A DNA stretch of 64,000 bases from contig JBMNPJ010000001.1 in NCBI GenBank assembly GCA_050943535.1, forward strand, positions 1 to 64,000. Reading direction: 5' to 3'. A program made the translations under genes and the position numbers. Under the pieces are notes generated by a model. The model made no database searches, had not been told where the DNA came from, and was given only the letters and a program-made list of their open reading frames with translations. Numbering within the stretch: position 1 is the stretch's first letter; each line of letters opens with the position of its first letter. This stretch comes from Massiliimalia sp050943535. Lineage in GTDB: Bacteria; Bacillota; Clostridia; Oscillospirales; Ruminococcaceae. Shown piece after piece: positions 1 through 7,382 of the stretch.

Positions 1-251
1 CCATGCTCACCGGCTGGGTTTATGACGGCGGAAAATGGTACTACATGAACAAAGACGGTTCCATGCACTTTGGCTGGCTTAGCTGGGCAGGGTACTGGTA
101 TCATCTGGACAGCCACGGAGCCATGAGCACCGGCTGGAAACAGGTAAACGGCAAGTGGTATTACCTGTATGCCCAAAACGGAAGAATGGCGGCAAATACC
201 ACCACTCCTGACGGCTACCGTGTGGGCGCAGACGGCGCATGGATTAAATAA
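1..251 (+). CDS. C-terminal end of a cell-wall-binding repeat protein (partial)
   Basis: The reading frame is open to the left edge, so only the last ~83 residues are seen; the ATG at base 3 is probably internal. The visible part is a string of ~20-residue aromatic/glycine repeats (TGWVYDGGKWYYMNKDGSM, then FGWLSWAGYWYHLDSHGAM, then TGWKQVNGKWYYL), the signature of choline-binding/Cpl-7-like wall-anchoring repeats. Such repeats normally sit C-terminal to a lysozyme, amidase or surface domain, which lies outside the window. The GH25 endolysin at 47824 carries the same kind of repeats. The protein is probably secreted or released by lysis; its catalytic function cannot be told. Confidence 0.85.
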   Translation, partial: MLTGWVYDGGKWYYMNKDGSMHFGWLSWAGYWYHLDSHGAMSTGWKQVNGKWYYLYAQNGRMAANTTTPDGYRVGADGAWIK

Positions 252-274
252 GACAAAAGAATCAGCGAATTAAA

Positions 275-303
275 GAGGCGAACCACGAAAAGTGGTTCGC
301 CTC
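275..303 (+). terminator. Hairpin after the cell-wall-binding gene
   Basis: GAGGCGAACCAC (275-286), loop GAAAA, and GTGGTTCGCCTC (292-303) form a perfect 12 bp stem 23 bases after the stop. No T-run follows on the plus strand, so it may be a weak or processed terminator rather than a canonical one. Confidence 0.5.
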
Positions 304-683
304 ACAGTTTGTCGATAAAGTATATTATAGCAAAAAATTGTACAAATTTTTATCTTTTTGAGATTCCAAAGGGGTGTAAACCCCTTTGGCCGTCGGAGAC
401 AAATTTTTTGTCTTTCTTTTGTGGGCTTATGCAGCCCATACCCGCACCAATGCTTTTGATGTGCAAAAGCATTGGATGAAAAGCACACCAGAGGGGCGTC
501 CTCCAGAAATATATGGTTAGTCGGCCTGTCCCTCTGGACACCCCGAGTGTTGTTTGCACATTTGACGAAAACAGGTGTTTTCTGGAAAGCGCTGCGGCGC
601 TGGTAGTTTCAAAAGTCATCCCATGATACTTTTATTTGTGCAATTGGCTAGTTTACACTACCTTTTTCTACAGTCTTTCATTT
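304..683. other. Non-coding, repeat-derived stretch
   Basis: No credible gene is visible. It is AT-rich to about 360, then holds the CCAAAGGGGT hairpin repeat (366-400) and further GC-rich segments (for example GAGGGGCGTCC near 491) that look like a degraded longer copy of the repeat also seen at 14238-14335. The open frames in this stretch have no ribosome site and no recognisable protein features. Confidence 0.5.
366..400. repeat. Dispersed hairpin repeat, copy 1
   Basis: CCAAAGGGGT (366-375), GTAA, ACCCCTTTGG (380-389) then CCGTCGGAGAC. The same arrangement with compensating changes occurs at 14238-14272 (CCAAAGGGAT, GTGA, ATCCCTTTGG, CCGCCGGAGGC). The stem is conserved by paired substitutions (GGGGT/ACCCC against GGGAT/ATCCC), which suggests a structured dispersed intergenic element rather than chance. 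Confidence 0.65.
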
Positions 684-846
684 TGGCGGAGAAGGAGTCG
701 GAGGCGTTGATGAAGTATGCCGGGGGCATAATTCATAGCCGGAGTGTCCCTCCCATGAATCCGAGCGAAAAGCGAAGGATGAATGGTGCTTCAAGTTTTG
801 TAGAAAAATGAAAAAAGCTGTAACTTACCGTTACAGCTTTTCTTTT
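684..846 (-). repeat. Tandem unit 1: tRNA-Ser 3' end plus ~100 bp insert plus terminator
   Basis: A 163 bp unit homologous to 847-1010. It begins with TGGCGGAGAAGGAG, identical to the reverse complement of the last 14 bases of the tRNA-Ser(GCT) gene at 1011. It then has an imperfect hairpin (TGAAGTATGCC/GGCATAATTCA), a region rich in ATTCAT/ATGAAT words, and a terminator-like hairpin (813-840). Spacing of the TGGCGGAG starts is 163 bp (684 to 847) and 164 bp (847 to 1011). The frames that cross it look spurious. Confidence 0.85.
809..845 (-). terminator. Terminator-like hairpin in tandem unit 1
   Basis: AAAAGCTGTAAC, TTACC, GTTACAGCTTTT with T-runs on both sides, so it could work on either strand. 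On the minus strand it directly follows a duplicated tRNA 3' end, mirroring the real tRNA terminator at 975-1008. Confidence 0.75.
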
Positions 847-1010
847 TGGCGGAGAAGGAGTCGAAGGCGTTGATGAATTATGCCGGGGGCATAATTCATA
901 GCCGGAGTGTCCCTCCCATGAATCCGAGCGAAAAGCGAAGGATGAATGGTACTTTAAGTTTTATAAAAAAAGAAAAAAGGCTGTAAACTTAAATTTACAA
1001 CCTTTTTATT
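847..1010 (-). repeat. Tandem unit 2: tRNA-Ser 3' end plus ~100 bp insert plus terminator
   Basis: Second unit, 164 bp, directly adjoining the tRNA-Ser(GCT) gene. It starts with the same 14 bases of tRNA 3' end including CCA. ATGAATTATGCC, GGG, GGCATAATTCAT forms a perfect 12 bp stem. The stretch GTCCCTCCCATGAATCCGAG and its surroundings are identical to unit 1. It ends in the terminator of the real tRNA operon (978-1007). Reading leftward on the minus strand, each tRNA 3' end is followed by its own terminator. Confidence 0.85.
975..1008 (-). terminator. Terminator of the tRNA-Ser operon
   Basis: On the minus strand, immediately after the CCA of tRNA-Ser(GCT), AAAAAGGTTGTAAAT and its partner TTTACAGCCTTTTTT form a stem followed by a T-rich run. 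Position and form fit a rho-independent terminator for the two tRNA genes. Confidence 0.8.
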
Positions 1011-1103
1011 TGGCGGAGAAGGAGGGACTCGAACCCTCGCACCAGTTTTATCCGGCCTACGCCCTTAGCAGGGGCGCCTCGTCACCAACTTGAGTACTTC
1101 TCC
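1011..1103 (-). tRNA. tRNA-Ser (anticodon GCT)
   Basis: On the minus strand the acceptor stem GGAGAAG pairs with CTTCTCC. A long variable arm, typical of class II serine tRNAs, follows an anticodon loop CTGCTAA. The T arm is GAGGGTTCGAGTCCCTC, and CCA is encoded. The gene is 93 bases long. Its last 14 bases are duplicated at 684 and 847. Confidence 0.95.
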
Positions 1104-1143
1104 ATTAGTGATGTTCCTGTCAAGAACGATTCAGTTTTAAAAA

Positions 1144-1232
<89 letters not shown>

Positions 1233-1304
1233 ATGGGCACAAGTTCTATTAGCTGACCGCCGGAAACTTCCGTTCGGTGTGCCACTCTCTCAGCGACGGT
1301 ATTT

Positions 1305-1333
1305 ATTTTACCATGCTTTGTTAAACTTGTCAA
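1305..1333 (-). promoter_or_regulatory. Promoter of the tRNA-Ser operon
   Basis: On the minus strand TTGACA (1333-1328), a 17 bp spacer, then TAAAAT (1310-1305). This is near-consensus sigma-A, as expected for tRNA genes. The start of tRNA-Ser(TGA) is about 70 bases downstream. Confidence 0.85.
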
Positions 1334-1456
1334 CCCTTTTTTTAAAAATATTTTTGATGATAGGGGAAAGAACAGGAAAAAGCGGTTCTCTCCCTTACCA
1401 ATCATGAGATTCTTTTGGTTCAGCGGGTGAAGATATGGATCAAATGAGATTGCGCT

Positions 1457-2104
1457 TTAAAATTCATCCAATACCTGTTGAAACAAAGAGAAAAACTTTT
1501 GCACATGATATCCGTCATTGACCGCGTGGTTAAAATTTCCCGCAATGGACACAAAGGTGCCGTCGGGTGTAGTTTGGTATTTTCCAACGGTGATAAACGG
1601 GGCATAGTTTGTGTTTTGGGAATCCAAATCGGCAAATGCTGCCGGGCGGACATAACAGATAGAATCAAACGCCAGCTGGGGCATAATGCTGATATCAACG
1701 CAGGCAGAAAGCGGTTCGCCGTAAAAATACAGCTGATCTTTTGCCTGCGCCTTTTGCTGGTCAATTAAAAACTGGGAATAAAACTGGGAAAAATCCTCCT
1801 GGTATTCGGTGACCATGTGGGTAAATAAATGAGGAGCATGATCCCGCTTTAAGGTGTAGCAGGGGTTTAGACAGTCATAATAGCCGATTTTCCCGTCACA
1901 TACAGCAAACCGAAAATCACAGTCGCTGTTGACCGTTTTGGCGATGCACCAGCAAATAGACGGGTAAAATTTCAGCTGCCGCTGTTTGATTTGATTCATA
2001 AAGTGTGTCAGGTTTACCTTTGCTGTAACGGTGTAAGTGTATCCTAAAAATCGCTCATAGATTTCTTTCCGATCCCATGTTTCCAAATCAATTGCATGAA
2101 ACAT
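1457..2104 (-). CDS. Chloramphenicol acetyltransferase (CatA)-like protein
   Basis: A 215-residue protein, the usual length of type A chloramphenicol acetyltransferases. The C-terminal part contains NHAVNDGYH, matching the family catalytic motif HHAVCDGxH; the histidine acting as general base is retained. The N-terminus (DLETWDRKEIYERFLG) is also typical. These enzymes are trimeric, cytoplasmic and acetyl-CoA dependent. Because many gut Clostridia carry divergent CAT-like proteins of unknown acceptor, resistance to chloramphenicol is not implied. An AGGAGG site lies 9 bases before the ATG. It is the last gene of a probable operon with the Sel1 and TPR proteins (26 bp gap). Confidence 0.8.
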   Translation of the reverse strand: MFHAIDLETWDRKEIYERFLGYTYTVTAKVNLTHFMNQIKQRQLKFYPSICWCIAKTVNSDCDFRFAVCDGKIGYYDCLNPCYTLKRDHAPHLFTHMVTEYQEDFSQFYSQFLIDQQKAQAKDQLYFYGEPLSACVDISIMPQLAFDSICYVRPAAFADLDSQNTNYAPFITVGKYQTTPDGTFVSIAGNFNHAVNDGYHVQKFFSLFQQVLDEF

Positions 2105-2130
2105 ATCAAGTTCCCTCCTGACAGTGCAGT

Positions 2131-4083
2131 TTATTTTGTGACAGAAGAATATTTTTTCAGCAATTCTTCTGCTTTTTGCCGGTAAGTTTTGCGGCGGGTA
2201 TGTTTAAGCAGTTCTGAGCACAGCAAAGTGATTCGTTCTGCCTGCGCATCCCCTTGCTTTTCCACCAACAGGGAAAGGTATTGCCACAAAAAGGAGGCTG
2301 TGCGAACCCCGGCGAGAAATGCAGCGTCATCCCATTGAAGCGCTTCTTTCCAATGCTGCTCCTGGGTACTCTGTGCCAGCAGCTGCGCTGCTTTGACCAT
2401 GCTTTCTGTTTTTCCCTGTTTTGCGCTTTCCCGGTACCAGTAAAGTGCCTGGCTGCGCTGTTCTAGGTCGGGGTGAGAGGACATAATCAAATCCGCCAAA
2501 TTTTCCTGAGCGGCAGGGTCTCCTTTTTCAGCGGCAAACTGGTAAAGCTCCTGGGCTTTTTTTAGATTTTGGGCAGTACCGTTGCCGTATTGAAAACAAA
2601 TGCCTAATCCAACGGCTGCCTGCTTATACCCTTGTTCCCAGGATTGACTGAGAAGCTGAAAGGCTTTTTGAGGATCTTCCTTGACTCCGATGCCGCCTGC
2701 ATAACAAAGTCCCAGCAGACCCATACCTTCTTCCGAGCCCAACTGTGCCGCTTGGGCGTATAGCTTTGCGCCTTGTACGGTGTTTTTTCCAATGCCAAAC
2801 CCGGTTTGATAGCATCTGCCCAAAGCACACATGGCCAGAACATCCCCCAGCTCTGCTGCCCGGGCGTAGTATTCCACCGCCTTTTGTGCATCTTTGGGGA
2901 CACCTCTGCCATACTCATAGCAGTTGCCCATAGCATAAACAGAAGGAGGATAGTCCATTTGCGCCGCAATTTGAAACAGACGCGCCGCTTCTTCTTCGTC
3001 CTTGGGAAGATAGTCTCCCTGATAGTAAAAACTGGCTAAATTATCCAGCGCTACCGGATATCCTGCAGCAGCGGAAAGACTGTAGTAGGAAACAGCGGTT
3101 TCCATATTCTTTTCCACACCAATTCCAAATTCATAACAGTATCCCAAAGAATTCAGTGCCCGGATATTTCCCAGTACAGCTGCCTTTTCATACAGCTCTA
3201 CGGCTTGTTTTTCATCTTTTTGGACTCCGATTCCATCCATGCGGCATCGGCCATAATTCCAAAGTCCTTCCGGATCATTTTTTTCAGCGGCGGATGCGTA
3301 AAGGGCAGCAGCAGCTTCGGGATTCACAGGATAACCGCCATCGCCGTATTCGATCAGGTTCCCCAGTCCCACCAAAGCGGGTACGTCGCCCATAGAGATC
3401 ATTTCTTCATACAGTGCACCAGCAGACTGGGGATCATAGGCAGTGCCGAATCCGTTTTCATAGCAGTATGCCAGCCGCCGCATTCCCGGAAGATAGTGCT
3501 GTTCTGCAGAACGCCGACACCAGAGAAAGGACTTTTGAGGGTCTTCTTCCACGCCTTCTCCCAATGCATAACATCTGGCAAGGTCTGCTTGGGCACGGGG
3601 ATCGCCTTGCAGTGCCGCTTGGTGATAAAGTTCTGCCGCCTTTTCTGGGTTTGGGCTGACTGCAGTGCCGGAACTGTAGAAATAGGCAAGGCAGCATTGC
3701 GCCTGGGAATTTCCCAGATTGGCAGCTTTTTCATAATATTCTGCGGCGGCGGACAGGTCTTTTTGGATGCCGACGCCAAATTCCAGACAGTTGCCTACCA
3801 GAAAAATCCCTTCAGGATCCCCCATCTCGGCGGCTTTGGAAAAACAGGTGAAGGCTTTTTCTGGATTCAGTTCCTGTCCATTTTTTCCGTCCCGGCAGTC
3901 TCGTCCCACAGAAATCCATGCCTGAGGGGAAAGGGGCTGAGTTTCTTCCCAAACAGGTTCACCTTCTGCTTCTTCTGTACTGATAGAAAGATATTCTGCT
4001 GTACCGCATTTGGGACAGCAGTCAGGAATACCTTCTGATTTAAATATGCATCCGCATTGAGGATTGAGACATTCATACAGCAA
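2131..4083 (-). CDS. Zinc-ribbon plus Sel1-repeat protein
   Basis: 650 residues. Residues 5-26 contain a short cysteine-rich zinc ribbon (C5, C10, C23, C26; CPKCG). From about residue 55 onward the protein is almost wholly Sel1-like/TPR repeats of ~36 residues, with recurring A-x-xxG-x-xxAxxxLGxxYxxGxGV patterns, around fourteen copies. Such alpha-solenoids act as protein-protein scaffolds; no enzymatic domain or signal peptide is seen, so it is probably cytoplasmic. The start is TTG: AGGAGG sits 9 bases upstream and no in-frame ATG is near. It lies 31 bp after the TPR gene and 26 bp before the CAT-like gene, suggesting co-transcription. Confidence 0.85.
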   Translation of the reverse strand: MLYECLNPQCGCIFKSEGIPDCCPKCGTAEYLSISTEEAEGEPVWEETQPLSPQAWISVGRDCRDGKNGQELNPEKAFTCFSKAAEMGDPEGIFLVGNCLEFGVGIQKDLSAAAEYYEKAANLGNSQAQCCLAYFYSSGTAVSPNPEKAAELYHQAALQGDPRAQADLARCYALGEGVEEDPQKSFLWCRRSAEQHYLPGMRRLAYCYENGFGTAYDPQSAGALYEEMISMGDVPALVGLGNLIEYGDGGYPVNPEAAAALYASAAEKNDPEGLWNYGRCRMDGIGVQKDEKQAVELYEKAAVLGNIRALNSLGYCYEFGIGVEKNMETAVSYYSLSAAAGYPVALDNLASFYYQGDYLPKDEEEAARLFQIAAQMDYPPSVYAMGNCYEYGRGVPKDAQKAVEYYARAAELGDVLAMCALGRCYQTGFGIGKNTVQGAKLYAQAAQLGSEEGMGLLGLCYAGGIGVKEDPQKAFQLLSQSWEQGYKQAAVGLGICFQYGNGTAQNLKKAQELYQFAAEKGDPAAQENLADLIMSSHPDLEQRSQALYWYRESAKQGKTESMVKAAQLLAQSTQEQHWKEALQWDDAAFLAGVRTASFLWQYLSLLVEKQGDAQAERITLLCSELLKHTRRKTYRQKAEELLKKYSSVTK

Positions 4084-4114
4084 CGCAATCCCCTCCTTTC
4101 CAGGATGCCGAGTT

Positions 4115-5581
4115 TTAGTTATGGGAGGTCTCTAAAGAAGATTCCTTTACGGTAACGGAAGAAGCTGCCTGATGGAATACATGGAATAGTACCATCGGTG
4201 TTTCTTCCTGGGAGAAAACTTCTTTTGCTGCATCCAGAAAACTTTGCAGGTCATAGCAGATGCAGTCGATGTAAGAACGGCTCAGCCCAGTGGCACCGCC
4301 GATGATGCGCACGCTGTCGCCGGCAGCTTCTTCGAGTTTTTGTTCCAGTTTTGTCCGTGTGGAAACCAGCTGGTTAGCAGGGGTTTTTCCATGTCCATAA
4401 CACAGGAATCCGGCAACAACCCCATTTTTCCGATACATGGAATCAATGCCGCCACGTCCCGCATGGTAGTCCTTTACTAGTTCCAGACAGGCAGTAGTAC
4501 CCAACACCACGTCACTGCGCAGGGAAATGTTGTTTTGCTGAGGTTTCTTTTCATATCCAAAATAGGTTTCACATGGGTCAGCCTTTTCCAGCTTTTCAAA
4601 GTCGCCGCCGCACAGGTTTTCTCCCATCCACTGGTACAGTTCGGATACCAGAAGATCCGGTTTTGTCTTTTCGGCCCGCTCTAAAATATCCACATAAGCA
4701 ATGTGGCGCATTGCCACCTTTTCACCCAAAGACTGGAGCAGCATCTGGTAAATCATGGCGTATACTTTACCTTTTTCTTTCCGCAGGAGAAAAGCTAGTT
4801 TGGGAACAAAAATTTTGATGCCTGCCTGATCGTATTTTTGTTTTTCAATCCACACCTGCATGTCTTTGCCAGTAAGCTGAGCTCCGTCCAGCTGAAGAGT
4901 TACATTAGGGATTCTAGGACGGCCGGCTAAAAAGTCCCAATGTTCCAAGAGTTCTTTTGGTGCTTTTTGCTGCCAGTATTCAATGGGGAACATTTCGTGA
5001 CGGAGTCCTTCCGGAGTCAAGATCAATGTGTATTTTCCATTTACCCGGTTGTGGGCCAACTGGAAGCAGGGACGGCGAAAAGCCTTTTGCAGCAGCTTTG
5101 CAGCAAATTCTGCAGCTTTTTGAGGGTTGGCGCTGTCGTCCATCAGTTCCCGGAGATGTACTTCTTCCTTGGAAAAATCCTCCCAAAAATCCTGTACCCG
5201 ATCCCGGAAAGGGCGGATTTCTACAGGACAGGAGAAAATTTTCTGAGCACTTTTGAGCAGTTCTTTTGCGTTGGCATAGTCTGGGTTTAGAGTGAGTGCA
5301 CGTTCAAATGCCTGAATTGCCAGTCCGTCTTCATCCAGATAGTAATAACATAACCCGGTCAAAAAGTGCCAGTGGGGATCCCGCTGACCTTCTTTTGCAA
5401 GCTGTGCCAGCTGGCGGATTGCCTGGGGATATTGTTCCGCGTCAGTGTATGCCTGAGCCAGATTTAAAGAAACGGCATAATCCCGCTGATCAGCTGGAAT
5501 TGCGTTTAAGGCGCTGATAACTTTTTCATATTCGCCGTTGTCTCTCCATTCTTTGATTTGCTGAAGTAATTTTTGTTCCAT
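4115..5581 (-). CDS. TPR protein with an unassigned C-terminal domain
   Basis: 488 residues. Residues 1-135 are three to four tetratricopeptide repeats (for example HWHFLTGLCYYYLDEDGLAI, then FERALTLNPDYANAKELL). The following ~350 residues are a mixed alpha/beta region I do not recognise, with FQLAHNRVNGKYTLILTPE and IISGTTACLE-like strands. No membrane segment or signal peptide is seen. It is the first gene of the three-gene minus-strand operon and is preceded by a consensus promoter (5722-5750). The pairing with a Sel1-repeat protein suggests a scaffold or regulatory role, but no function can be named. Confidence 0.75.
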   Translation of the reverse strand: MEQKLLQQIKEWRDNGEYEKVISALNAIPADQRDYAVSLNLAQAYTDAEQYPQAIRQLAQLAKEGQRDPHWHFLTGLCYYYLDEDGLAIQAFERALTLNPDYANAKELLKSAQKIFSCPVEIRPFRDRVQDFWEDFSKEEVHLRELMDDSANPQKAAEFAAKLLQKAFRRPCFQLAHNRVNGKYTLILTPEGLRHEMFPIEYWQQKAPKELLEHWDFLAGRPRIPNVTLQLDGAQLTGKDMQVWIEKQKYDQAGIKIFVPKLAFLLRKEKGKVYAMIYQMLLQSLGEKVAMRHIAYVDILERAEKTKPDLLVSELYQWMGENLCGGDFEKLEKADPCETYFGYEKKPQQNNISLRSDVVLGTTACLELVKDYHAGRGGIDSMYRKNGVVAGFLCYGHGKTPANQLVSTRTKLEQKLEEAAGDSVRIIGGATGLSRSYIDCICYDLQSFLDAAKEVFSQEETPMVLFHVFHQAASSVTVKESSLETSHN

Positions 5582-5721
5582 AATATAAATAATTCCTTTC
5601 TTTATCCTTGATTTGGAAAATTTCTATTTTACAAATTACAGTATCCGGAATCGCGGATGTAATCCGAATGTTATCCAGATCAGTGGAGTTGAGTGCATCG
5701 GTTTCACTCTTGCTGTTAATA

Positions 5722-5750
5722 AGTATATCAGTTTGTTTGTGTGATTTCAA
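5722..5750 (-). promoter_or_regulatory. Promoter of the TPR/Sel1/CAT-like operon
   Basis: On the minus strand TTGAAA (5750-5745), a 17 bp spacer and TATACT (5727-5722), with TG one base upstream of the -10 (extended -10). It is about 140 bases upstream of the ATG at 5581. Confidence 0.75.
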
Positions 5751-5862
5751 CAGAAAGTGGTTTATTTTTTTTGTTTTTTTCACAACTTAGCGTTTTTGGA
5801 TTCAAAATAACCAGTTTTTTCAAAGGAATTTCATATGAATTGTGGAAGTAAATTGTAAATGC

Positions 5863-5891
5863 TTGTGTTTTTTTTACAAACGGAATATACT
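5863..5891 (+). promoter_or_regulatory. Promoter of the MATE exporter gene
   Basis: TTGTGT (5863-5868), a 17 bp spacer and TATACT (5886-5891). Its position rules out the upstream ATG at 5859 as translation start and supports 5958. Confidence 0.65.
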
Positions 5892-5957
5892 AAATTTTAC
5901 AAAAGAATACAAATGCAAAAAAACAAATGCTTAAGAAAGGAAGCGAAGATTTCGGTT

Positions 5958-7346
5958 ATGAAACGATCTTACGAAATTGATATGTGCAACGGTTCGTTGC
6001 TTCCCAAAATGCTGCTGTTTGCGGTTCCGCTGATTTTATCCGGTGTACTGCAGCTTTTGTTTAATGCGGCAGATATTATTGTGGTGGGGCGGTTCACTGG
6101 AAGCCAGGCATTGGCGGCAGTGGGTTCAACTGGTGCGTTAATTAACTTGTTAATTAATGTGTTTATGGGGCTTTCCATTGGAACCAATGTATTGGTTGCC
6201 CAGTATTATGGAGCCCATGATGAAGAAAATGTAAGCGATACGGTACATACTTCCATTCTGCTGAGTATTGTTTCTGGAGTGGTATTAATTTTTCTGGGGA
6301 TTTTGCTGGCAAAACCTCTGCTGACGCTGATGGGAACTCCGGATGACGTGTTGGATCAGGCAGCGCTGTATATGAGAATTTATTTTGCCGGTATGCCGGT
6401 GATTATGCTTTATAACTTTGGGTCTGCGGTACTGCGTGCTATTGGAGATACCAAACGTCCCCTTTACTTTTTGCTGACAGCCGGGATCATTAATGTAGTG
6501 CTGAACCTGTTTTTTGTCATTGTATTTCATATGGGAGTTGCTGGGGTGGCTTTGGCAACGGTACTTTCCCAGTGTGTTTCTGCGGCTTTAGTAGTGCTGT
6601 GCCTGATGCGCAATGAAGGTATGTGCCATTTGGATCTGCACCGCCTGCGGATTCATCGTTCCAAACTGCTGCAGATTATTCGGGTAGGTCTGCCGGCAGG
6701 AATTCAGGGGGCGATTTTTTCCATTTCCAATGTGCTGATTCAGTCTTCTGTCAACTCTTTTGGTTCTATTGCTATGGCGGGAAATACAGCGGCATCTAAT
6801 ATTGAAGGATTTATCTATACTTCTATGAATGCCCTGTACCAGACTGCCCTGAGCTTTACCAGCCAGAATATGGGTGCGAAAAATTATCACCGGATTGGAC
6901 AAATTTTGATCCGTGCCCTGGCAACAGTGGGAATCATCGGATTTGGTTTGGGAATGTGTGCTTTGCTCGGCGGAGAAGCGCTCCTTGGCATCTACTCCTC
7001 TGATCCGGAAGTGATTCAGTACGGGCTGGCCCGTATGAGCGTTATTTGCGTGACTTATTTCTTGTGTGGTATGATGGATGTATGCTGCGGCAGTATGAGG
7101 GGAATGGGATATTCCATTCTTCCTACCATTGTTTCCCTGACTGGGGCATGTGCATTTCGTGTGCTGTGGATTTTTACGATTTTCCAGTGGAACCGCACTT
7201 TGTTTATTCTATATCTTTCTTACCCCATTTCTTGGTTTATTACAGCGCTGGCTCATTTGATCTGTTATGCTTATGCTCAGAAACAGTTAAAGCGGCAGCT
7301 GAATGAGAATGTGTCTGCTGTTGAAGATCAGGGGTCACCATCTTGA
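5958..7346 (+). CDS. MATE-family multidrug/cation antiporter
   Basis: 462 residues from the start MKRSYEIDMCNGSLLPKM; an upstream ATG at 5859 lies inside the promoter. Twelve hydrophobic segments are visible, and the sequence has MATE hallmarks: PLILSGVLQLLFNAADIIVV at the N-terminus and GLPAGIQGAIFSISNVLIQS in the second half. MATE proteins export drugs or metabolites in exchange for Na+ or H+ through the cytoplasmic membrane. It has its own promoter; ispDF begins 36 bases after its stop, so read-through into ispDF is likely. The substrate is unknown. Confidence 0.9.
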   Translation: MKRSYEIDMCNGSLLPKMLLFAVPLILSGVLQLLFNAADIIVVGRFTGSQALAAVGSTGALINLLINVFMGLSIGTNVLVAQYYGAHDEENVSDTVHTSILLSIVSGVVLIFLGILLAKPLLTLMGTPDDVLDQAALYMRIYFAGMPVIMLYNFGSAVLRAIGDTKRPLYFLLTAGIINVVLNLFFVIVFHMGVAGVALATVLSQCVSAALVVLCLMRNEGMCHLDLHRLRIHRSKLLQIIRVGLPAGIQGAIFSISNVLIQSSVNSFGSIAMAGNTAASNIEGFIYTSMNALYQTALSFTSQNMGAKNYHRIGQILIRALATVGIIGFGLGMCALLGGEALLGIYSSDPEVIQYGLARMSVICVTYFLCGMMDVCCGSMRGMGYSILPTIVSLTGACAFRVLWIFTIFQWNRTLFILYLSYPISWFITALAHLICYAYAQKQLKRQLNENVSAVEDQGSPS

Positions 7347-7382
7347 ATGGTGGTTCATAAGATAAAAGGAGGATCTTTCTCT

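Larger units (their letters stand above)
5582..5957. other. Divergent promoter region
   Basis: A 376 bp AT-rich gap between the TPR operon (minus) and the MATE gene (plus). It contains one near-consensus promoter for each direction (5722-5750 minus, 5863-5891 plus) and long T-runs near 5765-5780. No RNA gene or short coding frame with a ribosome site was seen. Confidence 0.6.

Noticed and set aside
575..811. Plus-strand open frame over tandem unit 1 and the repeat upstream of it
   Set aside because: The frame is formed from the tandem tRNA-3'-end repeat; the same words appear in unit 2 as part of a non-coding element. No ribosome site.
1457..2104. Calling the CAT-like gene a chloramphenicol resistance determinant
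   Set aside because: The catalytic histidine is present, but HHAVCDG is altered to NHAVNDG, the gene lies in a scaffold-protein operon, and similar chromosomal genes often do not confer resistance.
3205..4038. A 277-codon open frame on the plus strand opposite the Sel1-repeat gene
   Set aside because: It has no ribosome site, its product lacks domain features, and the minus strand encodes clear Sel1 repeats over the whole span. Long antisense frames are common opposite repeat proteins.
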